DNA from: Victivallis sp. Marseille-Q1083 | GTDB taxonomy: Bacteria > Verrucomicrobiota > Lentisphaeria > Victivallales > Victivallaceae | Assembly (NCBI RefSeq): GCF_903645315.1 | Contig: NZ_CAHJXL010000001.1 | Span: forward strand, 2,036,001-2,100,000 | Reading direction: 5' to 3' | Length of the DNA stretch: 64,000 nt | Shown here: positions 17,769 to 25,237 of the stretch, piece by piece | Layout: each line of letters starts with the position of its first letter | Position numbering within the stretch: position 1 is the first letter of the stretch | The notes under the pieces: model-generated | The model's database searches: none | What the model saw: the letters and a program-made list of their open reading frames with translations, nothing else | Told to the model about the DNA's origin: nothing | Made by a program: the position numbers and the translations under genes

Positions 17769-20213
17769 TCAGCGGGAATTGCCGTAACGGGCCAGCAGTT
17801 CGCCGATCTGCCGCCGCCGCCGCAGTATTTCCCGGCTGTCGCGGGTATATTCGGTATCCGAGCGGATGAAATCCCAATCGGGAGCCAGCAACTTCTCCGC
17901 CTGTTCGAGATCGCCGTCCGCCATCTTCACCGCGCCGGCTTTCGCTTGGGCGACCAGCGATTCCAGCAGTTGCAGATATTCATAATCTTCGAGTCCGTCG
18001 CGGAGGAATTTAAGCCGCAGCGACGGCACCGCGCCGCCCGGCACCGGATAGAGCAGCATGCCGTCGCCGTTGAAATCGGCCCAGCTTTTGCCGTTCATAT
18101 TGGTATACGGCCCGCCCCGGAGCGGTTCCGGCCACGGATGGTTTTCCAATATTTCAGTAGTGCCGTCCGCCCCGGTCCGGGTCTGGTTGGTCCGCCAGAA
18201 GGTCAACTGGTAGTAGAGCAGGCCGTCGCTGTGGAATTGGCGCGCCATGAAGCCGGGCAGCAGCCGGGTGCCGGTCGCCGGACATTCGATCATGAAATTG
18301 GCGCTCGGCGGCACCGGGAAGCAGCAGACGTAGTACCAGATTTCCCGGCCGCGCTGCCGGGCGGCTTCCGCTTCCGCCGTCGTATCCAGGTAGACCGGCG
18401 TCAGCGGCACCCAGATGTCGATCAACTCGTCCAACCGGCTGTCCGGCCCGAAGGAGTGGTCGTAGGCGGTGGTCATCGTCCGCAGTTTCGGATATTCGGC
18501 CCGGATTGCCCCGAATACGTCGTGCATCAGCGCGAAGCCTTCCGGCGAAACCTCGTCGAAGCCGTAGATATAAACGTTGTCCCACCAGTCGTTGCGCTCG
18601 ACGGCCGGCAGGATTTTCCGCAGTTTGGGCAGAGCGTCCAGGCCGTGGACGTAGAGCAGATTGACCATCGTATTGCGGTTGTCCAGCCGCTCCTGCAATT
18701 CCCGTTCGGTCGGCACCGTATTGCGGTACAGATTGTCGGTCGGGACGCGATGGGCGGCAATGATCGCTTCGCAGTTTTCGACGGCCAGCCGGATTTGCTC
18801 GGCGTTGCCGTCCAGTTCCGGCCGGTCGCCGGCCACATATTCCAGATACGCCTGATAGTCTTCCGGCGTCGCTTCCGGCGCCACCAGCGAATAAACGAAG
18901 TCGCCGTAACTGATCTCGTTGAACGCCAGCGGGAAGGAGTTCTTCTCCGGCAGGACGAACGGCCAGACTTCGATGGTCAGCGGGATTTGCAGCGGTTCGG
19001 CCAGCTGGTCGGCGGTGACGGTGATGATGCCGTCATAGAGGCCGGGCGGCTGGTCGGCCGGGGCGCGGACATCCAGCCAGACCGGCTGCCAGCGCTGTTT
19101 TTTGACCTCGAATTGCGGCAGGTAGTCGAGAAAGATATCCGGCGTCCAGCCGGTGTATTCCACCGGATAACACGGCTGGACCGTGTTGACGAAGCCGACC
19201 GGCGCAATGGCGATATTTCCGGCGTCCAGCACCGTGCCGTCGGCCTGCCGGAAGCTGTCCGCCCGTACCGATACGTTGGTCCAGTCTTCCTGCGGCATCA
19301 GGCAGAGTTGAATGCCTTCGGTCTCATTGGCGGCCAGGCTGAGCCGCCCCGGCGTCTTGCCGTCCAGGCCCTGTTCGGGGAACACCCGGGTGATGCCGTC
19401 CGCCCAGGCGGTCAATACGCCATCCGGCGAAGCGGCCAGTTCCGCCTGCGCGGCGATCAGGCCGCGCAGCCGTTCCAACTGCGGCAGCAATGACTGCAGC
19501 GCCACCTGCGCGGTATAACGCGGCGACGGCGCCCCGGCCTGTTTGAAGTCCGCCAGCGCCTCGGCATAGGCGGTTTCCACCGCTTCCCGGCGCTGCTGCA
19601 GTCCGGCGTCCGGACTGGCCGGCTGCCGGAGTGATTTTTCATAAGGGGTTTGCCATTCCGCCGCGGTTTTCAGGCGCTCCAGGTGCAATGGACCGTGCAG
19701 CGTCAGGTCGGCGAAACCGTATTGGCGCGGTTCTTTCGGGTCGGTCAGGAAGAAATGAAGCTCTTCGACCGGCAGCTCGGTGGTCAGGCGCCGATTGACC
19801 GGCAATGTCACGGTATTCCAGCCGGGGGATAATTTCAATGGCAGGTATGAACGGCTGCCGCCCTGGTTCAGGACGCACAATTGCAGGGTGTTGTCTTCGG
19901 TTGCCGCTGGGTTGTAAATTTTTACCGTCAGGCGGTCGTACAGAATCCAATTCTTCTCCGGCAGCGCTTCCCCGCGCAGAATCAGCGCCGGCCAGCGCTC
20001 TTCCCCGGCCTCGTAATCGACCAGGAAGCCGGCCGGCGCCTGATCGTCGTCCGCTGCCATCAATTCGCCCTTCGCCGCCCGCAGCGAAAGTTTTTCAATT
20101 GCGCCCGGCGACCGGAAATCATTGAGCACCAACGGATCTTCCGCCTGCAAAGCTCGCAGGGACACTGGCCCGGCAATCATCGTCAGCAACACCGCCAACC
20201 ACCATCGTTTCAT
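17769..20213 (-). CDS. Exported DUF4091 (GH123-like) glycoside hydrolase
   Basis: An 814-residue protein with a signal peptide (MKRWWLAVLLTMIAGPVSLRALQAE). A beta-rich N-terminal region precedes a helical segment (about 190-250, SLRQPASPDAGLQQRREAVETAY) and then the DUF4091 barrel. The candidate catalytic pair is D553-E554 in IYGFDEV, and the C-terminal family signature GDGMLLYPVPGG...SLRLKFLRDGLEDYEYLQLL is complete. It resembles 32572-35148 more than 371-2671 in domain order. The pseudopilin 20367-21077 lies upstream on the same strand. The 153-nt gap between them holds a long inverted repeat (20272-20322), so expression of the two genes may not be equal. Confidence 0.85.
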   Translation of the reverse strand: MKRWWLAVLLTMIAGPVSLRALQAEDPLVLNDFRSPGAIEKLSLRAAKGELMAADDDQAPAGFLVDYEAGEERWPALILRGEALPEKNWILYDRLTVKIYNPAATEDNTLQLCVLNQGGSRSYLPLKLSPGWNTVTLPVNRRLTTELPVEELHFFLTDPKEPRQYGFADLTLHGPLHLERLKTAAEWQTPYEKSLRQPASPDAGLQQRREAVETAYAEALADFKQAGAPSPRYTAQVALQSLLPQLERLRGLIAAQAELAASPDGVLTAWADGITRVFPEQGLDGKTPGRLSLAANETEGIQLCLMPQEDWTNVSVRADSFRQADGTVLDAGNIAIAPVGFVNTVQPCYPVEYTGWTPDIFLDYLPQFEVKKQRWQPVWLDVRAPADQPPGLYDGIITVTADQLAEPLQIPLTIEVWPFVLPEKNSFPLAFNEISYGDFVYSLVAPEATPEDYQAYLEYVAGDRPELDGNAEQIRLAVENCEAIIAAHRVPTDNLYRNTVPTERELQERLDNRNTMVNLLYVHGLDALPKLRKILPAVERNDWWDNVYIYGFDEVSPEGFALMHDVFGAIRAEYPKLRTMTTAYDHSFGPDSRLDELIDIWVPLTPVYLDTTAEAEAARQRGREIWYYVCCFPVPPSANFMIECPATGTRLLPGFMARQFHSDGLLYYQLTFWRTNQTRTGADGTTEILENHPWPEPLRGGPYTNMNGKSWADFNGDGMLLYPVPGGAVPSLRLKFLRDGLEDYEYLQLLESLVAQAKAGAVKMADGDLEQAEKLLAPDWDFIRSDTEYTRDSREILRRRRQIGELLARYGNSR

Positions 20214-20271
20214 AATCTTCTCCCATGTTTCATGAAAATTACCGTCGGAAACGAGTCCGACTGTATTGTAT

Positions 20272-20322
20272 TGCCAATTCGGACGAAAGCAAGAACGATC
20301 TCTTGCGATGTCCGAATTGGCA
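20272..20322. repeat. 51-nt two-tier inverted repeat between pseudopilin and enzyme genes
   Basis: Outer arms TGCCAATTCGGAC and GTCCGAATTGGCA (13 bp, perfect) enclose inner arms GCAAGA and TCTTGC with loop ACGATC. There is no T tract on the minus strand, so it is not a standard terminator. The placement inside a same-strand unit suggests an attenuator or an RNA-stabilising element. Confidence 0.7.
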
Positions 20323-20366
20323 TTTAGAATTCTGAAAAGGCATTCTGCCCGTTTATCCGGCTCCGG

Positions 20367-21077
20367 TCAATTGGTGTATTCCCTGACGACGCCGTCGACC
20401 ACCAGCGTTGTGAAGTCGAGGTCGCGGAATTGTCCGACAGTCCGGGCTTCGGCGTGGCCGTCGGCGAAAGCGATATTGCCGGTACTGCCGTGATTGAGGC
20501 TGGCTGCCGCATTTTCCGATGCGGCAAGGGGATAGCAGTTGAAGTGTCCTCTGCCCTGCTCCGTCCCGGAAGCGATGAGGGTATCGATGAAGAGGGGAAT
20601 TTCGGTCGGTTGTTTCATCTGGGAAAGAGCGTAAAAGGCGTACCACCAATTTGGATTGCCGAAAGAAGCGAAATTACCCCACTGTTCCTTGTGATCGTCA
20701 TAGAAGGTCAAATTGTCTTTCAGGTTGAGAACTCCATAGGTCCGGTAAGGCGCCATCCCGTCATTCTGATAATCGAGTTGCTTGACCGACGGACAGAAAA
20801 ATATCGCCGAGTCGACATATTGATTCTCGTAAAGTGCTTTGTTCCAGGTCAATTCAAGTTTTCCATCGTAGAAATAGGCCAGCATGACGTCCTGGCTGTC
20901 GTTGGCATAGAGCTGGACGCCGAGCATGTTCTGCTTCAAATTGTTGACGCAGGTGATGCTCAACGCCTTCTGTTTGGCCTTGCCCAAGGCCGGCAACAGC
21001 ATGCTGGCAAGAATCGCAATGATCGCGATTACGACCAGTAATTCTATCAATGTAAAATTAAGAATCTTCTTTTTCAT
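20367..21077 (-). CDS. Pseudopilin, H-X9-DG type
   Basis: A 236-residue protein starting [19 protein letters not shown]. The C-terminal motif is H196-X9-D206-G207 within [18 protein letters not shown]. It has its own promoter at 21155-21183 and no regulator gene beside it. A near-palindrome at 21126-21141 lies between promoter and start codon. The partner enzyme is the DUF4091 protein 17769-20213. Confidence 0.85.
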   Translation of the reverse strand: MKKKILNFTLIELLVVIAIIAILASMLLPALGKAKQKALSITCVNNLKQNMLGVQLYANDSQDVMLAYFYDGKLELTWNKALYENQYVDSAIFFCPSVKQLDYQNDGMAPYRTYGVLNLKDNLTFYDDHKEQWGNFASFGNPNWWYAFYALSQMKQPTEIPLFIDTLIASGTEQGRGHFNCYPLAASENAAASLNHGSTGNIAFADGHAEARTVGQFRDLDFTTLVVDGVVREYTN

Positions 21078-21125
21078 TTTTGTTTCCGTTCCTTTTTTGA
21101 CGGTTTGAATTTCTTTCTCCGGGAA

Positions 21126-21141
21126 AATTGATCGATCAGTT
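21126..21141. promoter_or_regulatory. Candidate operator, near-palindrome with central CG
   Basis: AATTGATCGATCAGTT matches its reverse complement at 14 of 16 positions and has the central CG common in LacI-family operators. It lies just downstream of the -10 box at 21155-21160. Confidence 0.45.
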
Positions 21142-21154
21142 CTTTGCTAGAGGA

Positions 21155-21183
21155 ATAATAGCAAATTTTGAAGCCGAAGTCAA
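21155..21183 (-). promoter_or_regulatory. Promoter of pseudopilin 20367-21077
   Basis: Minus strand: -35 TTGACT (21183-21178), 17-bp spacer ending AATTTGC, -10 TATTAT (21160-21155). Confidence 0.7.
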
Positions 21184-21302
21184 CCCTTTCGAGATTTTAT
21201 TCGGAAATTTTTTTCATCCTGCTTGTTCTACATTGCAACAAACCGTCTATCTCCCGGTGAAAATACGACGCTTTGCCAAGCGCTCTTCTTCCGGTGCAAA
21301 AA

Positions 21303-21338
21303 CTCTGACGGCGCCGGGATATCCCGGCGCCGTCAGAG
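21303..21338. repeat. 36-nt perfect palindrome
   Basis: CTCTGACGGCGCCGGGAT is followed directly by its exact reverse complement, with no loop. It lies in the 425-nt gap between the pseudopilin promoter and the gene 21503-23173. No T tract follows on either strand. Function not recognised. Confidence 0.8.
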
Positions 21339-21378
21339 CGATCACCTCGGAAAAAGCGTTTCGGCTGATACCCGGAGG

Positions 21379-21432
21379 CGGAACAACGCCAAGTCTTCCA
21401 CTCTTCCTCCCGTTACTGGCCGGCCGAAAGTC
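21379..21432 (+). pseudogene. Possible remnant of a second phosphofructokinase gene 3' end
   Basis: GGAACAACGCCAAGTCTTCC here matches GGAACAACGTCAAGTCTTCC at the end of the phosphofructokinase gene, with one mismatch. The match resumes after a short insertion with GTTACTGRCCGGCCGAAARTC. As in the real gene, a hairpin with a short T run follows. Nothing upstream resembles the rest of the gene. Confidence 0.45.
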
Positions 21433-21440
21433 GCCGCTTC

Positions 21441-21468
21441 AACCGTTCCGGCAATCCGGAACGGTTTT
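21441..21468 (+). terminator. Terminator-like hairpin after the phosphofructokinase-like remnant
   Basis: AACCGTTCCGG, loop CAAT, CCGGAACGGTT, then TTCC. The stem is a perfect 11 bp on the plus strand, although no intact plus-strand gene ends here. Confidence 0.5.
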
Positions 21469-21502
21469 CCTGCGCCTGGCGTTTCTGTACGACGGCCCGA
21501 TG

Positions 21503-23173
21503 TTATAATTCGTCGACGGCCAGTTCATCAAAATCAGTGAAATCCCGTTCGTCAACGGCACCGGAGGTGCCGAAAAGCGGCAGCAGCTTGACGCTGCACG
21601 GCGGCACTTCGAGTGCCGCTTCGAAATGCAGCAGTCCGTCGTCGCTTCTTTCCGGTGCAATATAAAGCATCGAGCTGTCATCGTTGAATTTGCCGGCAGC
21701 GTCTTTCCAGCGGATCAGCAATGTCGCGTTTCCCTGCCCGTGGACTCTGGCTTTGCCGCGCACCAGATAACGCTTTCCGCTGGCGACCGGTACTTCCTGC
21801 AGCAGGCATCCGTCGGCAACACCGGCCAGCCGCATGGCGGCGGAGCCGTTCACCGTGCCATCGGCAACCACGGTGTAATCGCCATGGGATCGACCTTCCT
21901 GCTGCCAAAACCCCCAGTTTGATTTCGCCTTTTCCGGGGAGTCTGCAGCAAAATCTCCGCCGATCAGCAGATTTTTCAACGCAGAATGTTCCGGCGGCGC
22001 CGCCGGCACCGGCTCCATGACTTCACGAATGGTACGGGTCACGCCGGGGACGCTCTCTTCCCAGCGATTGCCGAAACCGTTCCGGTGCACCAATTCTTCC
22101 TGCCACGGTTCGAAATCGCAATCCCACCAGCGGCACTGTTCGCCCCAGGTCCAGTGGTATTCGTCGGAGACGGCGGCGGCATTGTGCAAGGCCCGGCGGA
22201 AAACCTCCAGCCGATTGGTTTCTGGTGCCGGCAGATACCACATCGATTCCGGCGGATGAACAAAGAAGGCATCCAGATAAATCGCCGGGGCCAACTGGGT
22301 TTGCCGACGATACTTCTCTCGATTCCTTTCGTCGATCAAAGCCGGCGCCAAACTTTTGACATCATAGAGCAGGCGGAAGAATTGTTCGGGTGTTGTCGCC
22401 CGGTAGCCGCCGTTTTCGTGGCCGTCGACCAGTTTCGCTTCCGGCGGCAGCACGTCGTAAACCCCATTGATGAAGGGAATGATCAACGCCTTTTGCAAAT
22501 GTTCTTCCGGTTGGTCCGCATAGGCGCATCCCAAATTCATCGAAATCCAGAAAAACGACAGGATGGTGATGGCCGGATATTCGTGAAAAATCGCCTCGCC
22601 CCACTGCCTTCCCCGCCGCCGCGCCTGTTGCAGCGTCGCTTCGTAACTGTACGGCGAGCCGGGCGAATAGGAAAAAAGCGGCGTGTTGTATTGCTCCGGG
22701 TCGAAACAGATACCCTTCATGCCGGTCTCCCTGGCGATTTTCGCCATGATGGCGAAATTGTTGCAGACTGCCGACCAGGCCGCGTCATCGAACCAGTCGG
22801 CGACTCCCGGGCAAACGGTCGTCATCAGAAAATTATCGGTAAAACGTTTGAATGGAACTTGTTTGAGCGCTTCAATCTGTTCCCGGAAATATTCGTACCG
22901 CCACGGCACGGCGGAAAAAATGGTGTAGGGCTGACAATGAAATTCCCGGCCGTTTTCGGTCACGGTTGCTTCAAGTTTGATCCGGATGCCGTCGTACGGG
23001 GCGTCGGCTTCCATTTCACGGATATTATCACGCAGGAACTCCACCGAAGGCGTCGTCCAACTGCATTCAATCAATTTTTTACGGAGGCGCGGCAAAGAGA
23101 GCGCATCTCCGCTCCACAGGACGGCCGGAATGGCCAGTGTCACGATCAATGATAAAAACAGTTTGAAATTCAT
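21503..23173 (-). CDS. Exported TIM-barrel-like protein with C-terminal carbohydrate-binding-like domain
   Basis: A 556-residue protein with a Sec signal peptide (MNFKLFLSLIVTLAIPAVLWSG). Residues 25-420 read like a glycosidase barrel: ARETGMKGICFDPEQYN, TILSFFWISMNLGCAYA, YLDAFFVHPPESMWYLP and DEYHWTWGEQCRWW contain acidic and aromatic clusters typical of sugar sites, but I do not recognise the family. Residues about 430-556 form a beta-sandwich like CBM4/9 modules (NLLIGGDFAADSPEKAKSNWGFW, then VNGSAAMRLAG). It starts 23 nt after the pseudopilin 23197-23901 and is the last gene of a LacI - pseudopilin - enzyme unit. Confidence 0.65.
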   Translation of the reverse strand: MNFKLFLSLIVTLAIPAVLWSGDALSLPRLRKKLIECSWTTPSVEFLRDNIREMEADAPYDGIRIKLEATVTENGREFHCQPYTIFSAVPWRYEYFREQIEALKQVPFKRFTDNFLMTTVCPGVADWFDDAAWSAVCNNFAIMAKIARETGMKGICFDPEQYNTPLFSYSPGSPYSYEATLQQARRRGRQWGEAIFHEYPAITILSFFWISMNLGCAYADQPEEHLQKALIIPFINGVYDVLPPEAKLVDGHENGGYRATTPEQFFRLLYDVKSLAPALIDERNREKYRRQTQLAPAIYLDAFFVHPPESMWYLPAPETNRLEVFRRALHNAAAVSDEYHWTWGEQCRWWDCDFEPWQEELVHRNGFGNRWEESVPGVTRTIREVMEPVPAAPPEHSALKNLLIGGDFAADSPEKAKSNWGFWQQEGRSHGDYTVVADGTVNGSAAMRLAGVADGCLLQEVPVASGKRYLVRGKARVHGQGNATLLIRWKDAAGKFNDDSSMLYIAPERSDDGLLHFEAALEVPPCSVKLLPLFGTSGAVDERDFTDFDELAVDEL

Positions 23174-23196
23174 CGGTTGTTTCTCCTGCCGGTCGA

Positions 23197-23901
23197 TCAG
23201 ATTTCCGGGGCGATTTCGAAAGTTCCATCATCAATGTCGCCGACATGCCCATCGGCAAACAACGCATTCATCTTCCGGTTGTGCGCGCCGTAATTGCCGA
23301 CGGAAAGTTTACCGGTATTCAACGCGTACATTTCACCGTCCACCCAGACCGCATCCGGCCTGGTCGCCGAGAAAAACCCCCAATTGTCGCCGGCCACGGC
23401 GGTGCCGGCCGGATTGTTGAGGTTGGAGAGTTTGGCGATACAATGTTCTTCCTGGCCTTTGACCAGAAGAACATTTTCACCGGCCGGCGTGCCGAGGAAA
23501 GGGTTATAACCGTAACTCAGCGTCAGCCTGGCATACCACCAGGCATCCTTATGCTGGCTGTCGCTACCGCAGAGGAAAAGATTTTTGGCGCCGCCCGGAT
23601 TGTTGTCGGTGACCCGGGCCAATTCCTTCAGCAGGATGTCGGTCCAGCCGACCAGATCGCACGGCTGGTTGTTGTCGAACAGGCGATAACCGTTGGTAAA
23701 GCCGGCGAGCAATTGATCGTTGTTGTCATCGGCGTAAAAATGCCAGCCGAGCCCGATCTGCTTTAAATTGGATTTGCATTTGATCATCTGGGCGGCGGCT
23801 TTGGCTTTCCCCAGCGCCGGAAGCAACATGGAAGTAAGAATTGCTATAATAGCAATTACGACGAGCAACTCTATCAATGTGAATTTATGCGGTCCTGTCA
23901 T
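23197..23901 (-). CDS. Pseudopilin, H-X9-DG type
   Basis: A 234-residue protein beginning [18 protein letters not shown], with H207-X9-D217-G218 near the end. I place the start at the ATG at 23901, preceded by AAGGAGAAAAAA; a TTG at 23916 would overlap the end of the LacI gene and lacks such a site. It lies 11 nt after the LacI-family regulator gene on the same strand, which makes co-transcription near certain, and 23 nt before the enzyme gene. Confidence 0.85.
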   Translation of the reverse strand: MTGPHKFTLIELLVVIAIIAILTSMLLPALGKAKAAAQMIKCKSNLKQIGLGWHFYADDNNDQLLAGFTNGYRLFDNNQPCDLVGWTDILLKELARVTDNNPGGAKNLFLCGSDSQHKDAWWYARLTLSYGYNPFLGTPAGENVLLVKGQEEHCIAKLSNLNNPAGTAVAGDNWGFFSATRPDAVWVDGEMYALNTGKLSVGNYGAHNRKMNALFADGHVGDIDDGTFEIAPEI

Positions 23902-23912
23902 TTTTTTCTCCT

Positions 23913-24917
23913 TCAATGATTGGGGGTTGTTTGACGAGGAAAATATTCGGTTTGAAAAACTTCATGAATTTTTTCCCGGGAAGGGTGCTCAATCGAACCG
24001 GTCAAAAGCTCGACTGCCCGGGCGTGGAACTTCGCGCTGTCCAGCCCGATGGTGGAAATGAAATCGTAACTCGGATCGTTATCATAACCGACGATTGCCA
24101 CTTCATCCGGCACCGGAATGCCGCGGTACTGCAATTCCCGGTACAACCAGTTCGCCACCACATCATTGGAGCAGATGACCGCATCAAAACAGCCGGGCCG
24201 GCAGGATTCCAGCCAGCGCCGCAAATCATAATAATCGCCGACGAGGTGAATCCGTTTCGCCTCATAGACACCGGCCAGTTCCAATTCCTCACGGAGAAGC
24301 GGCAATGACGGATTGGCCGCAACACCGCAATAAGCGATCCGGGAGCGCCCTGAGGCCAGTAAACTCCGGACCGCGCACCGGATTCCCGTTCGCCGCTGCA
24401 GCCCCAACAGCGGCACATCGCGGCGTTCGACCTCGATGTAATGGCCGAAGAACAAATACGGCAAATTGATCTTTTCCAACAGTTCATTGAAGTCATTCCC
24501 ATGATAACCATAGAAAATGATACCGTCGGTCAAATTCGGATTGACAATTTCGCGACACTGCGTTTTGAGATCGGTACCCGGCCAGGCATATTCCAGCTTC
24601 ATGGCAAAACCGCGTTCACGGATCGCGCAGGAAATTTGCTGCAGCGACTCCGCCCCGAGGAACGGCGGATGGAATTCCATCCCGAACCCGCCCTCGCGCA
24701 GCAAAGGATAAGCCACCACCGTGATAACCTGTGTACGCCGGCTTTTCAGCCAGCGGGCCGAATAATTCGGCCGGTAAGCCATTTCACCGGCGCAAGCCAG
24801 AATCCGCTGCCGGGTTTTTTCCGAGACACGACAGTTGCTTTTGCCGTTCAATACCGCCGATACGGCTTGATGCGATACGCCGGCCCGCAAGGCTATGTCT
24901 TTGATCGTTACCGCCAT
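23913..24917 (-). CDS. LacI-family transcriptional regulator
   Basis: A 334-residue regulator. Residues 1-57 form the LacI helix-turn-helix with hinge ([38 protein letters not shown], then [16 protein letters not shown]). The rest is a periplasmic-binding-protein-like sensor domain with the usual C-terminal [34 protein letters not shown] signature. The in-frame frame opens further upstream, but the HTH begins at the ATG at 24917, which has a GGCGGAAAG ribosome site. It heads an operon with a pseudopilin and an exported enzyme and is expected to sense a sugar released by that enzyme. Confidence 0.9.
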   Translation of the reverse strand: MAVTIKDIALRAGVSHQAVSAVLNGKSNCRVSEKTRQRILACAGEMAYRPNYSARWLKSRRTQVITVVAYPLLREGGFGMEFHPPFLGAESLQQISCAIRERGFAMKLEYAWPGTDLKTQCREIVNPNLTDGIIFYGYHGNDFNELLEKINLPYLFFGHYIEVERRDVPLLGLQRRTGIRCAVRSLLASGRSRIAYCGVAANPSLPLLREELELAGVYEAKRIHLVGDYYDLRRWLESCRPGCFDAVICSNDVVANWLYRELQYRGIPVPDEVAIVGYDNDPSYDFISTIGLDSAKFHARAVELLTGSIEHPSREKIHEVFQTEYFPRQTTPNH

Positions 24918-24972
24918 CTTTCCGCCGATTTCTCTCTCTTTCTTTTGATTGCACCTGCTACCAATTGTTTTT

Positions 24973-25001
24973 AGTATAGCAAATTTTTTGTTTTTTGTCA
25001 A
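24973..25001 (-). promoter_or_regulatory. Promoter of LacI - pseudopilin - enzyme unit
   Basis: Minus strand: TTGACA (25001-24996), 17-bp spacer ending AATTTGC, TATACT (24978-24973). Confidence 0.75.
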
Positions 25002-25155
25002 GAGGCAAAGCCGGAAAATCGAAAATAAATCGATGATTTCCGCCGATTCCGCCGATTGCCCTTCCGTCGGCAGGGCCGCCGGAGCGGAAAGACAGCCGCG
25101 ATGACCGCGTATTGCCTCCCCGGTTGAATTTCATGCCGATCAGTGGAAAAACGGT

Positions 25156-25183
25156 TTGCAAATCGTTTCGGTGCGGCTATTAT
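25156..25183 (+). promoter_or_regulatory. Probable promoter of GH42-like gene
   Basis: TTGCAA (25156-25161), 16-bp spacer, TATTAT (25178-25183). It is divergent from the LacI-unit promoter at 24973-25001. Confidence 0.5.
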
Positions 25184-25237
25184 TGTTCCAGAGCTTCCTG
25201 AGTTTGAAACCGAACAATAAGATAAAGGGTTGTATCA

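Noticed and set aside
17766-19493. 575-codon plus-strand open frame
   Set aside because: Antisense to the DUF4091 gene 17769-20213; no signal peptide, ribosome site or motif.
21128-21508. 126-codon plus-strand open frame
   Set aside because: Crosses a promoter, the 36-nt palindrome and a hairpin; no domain.
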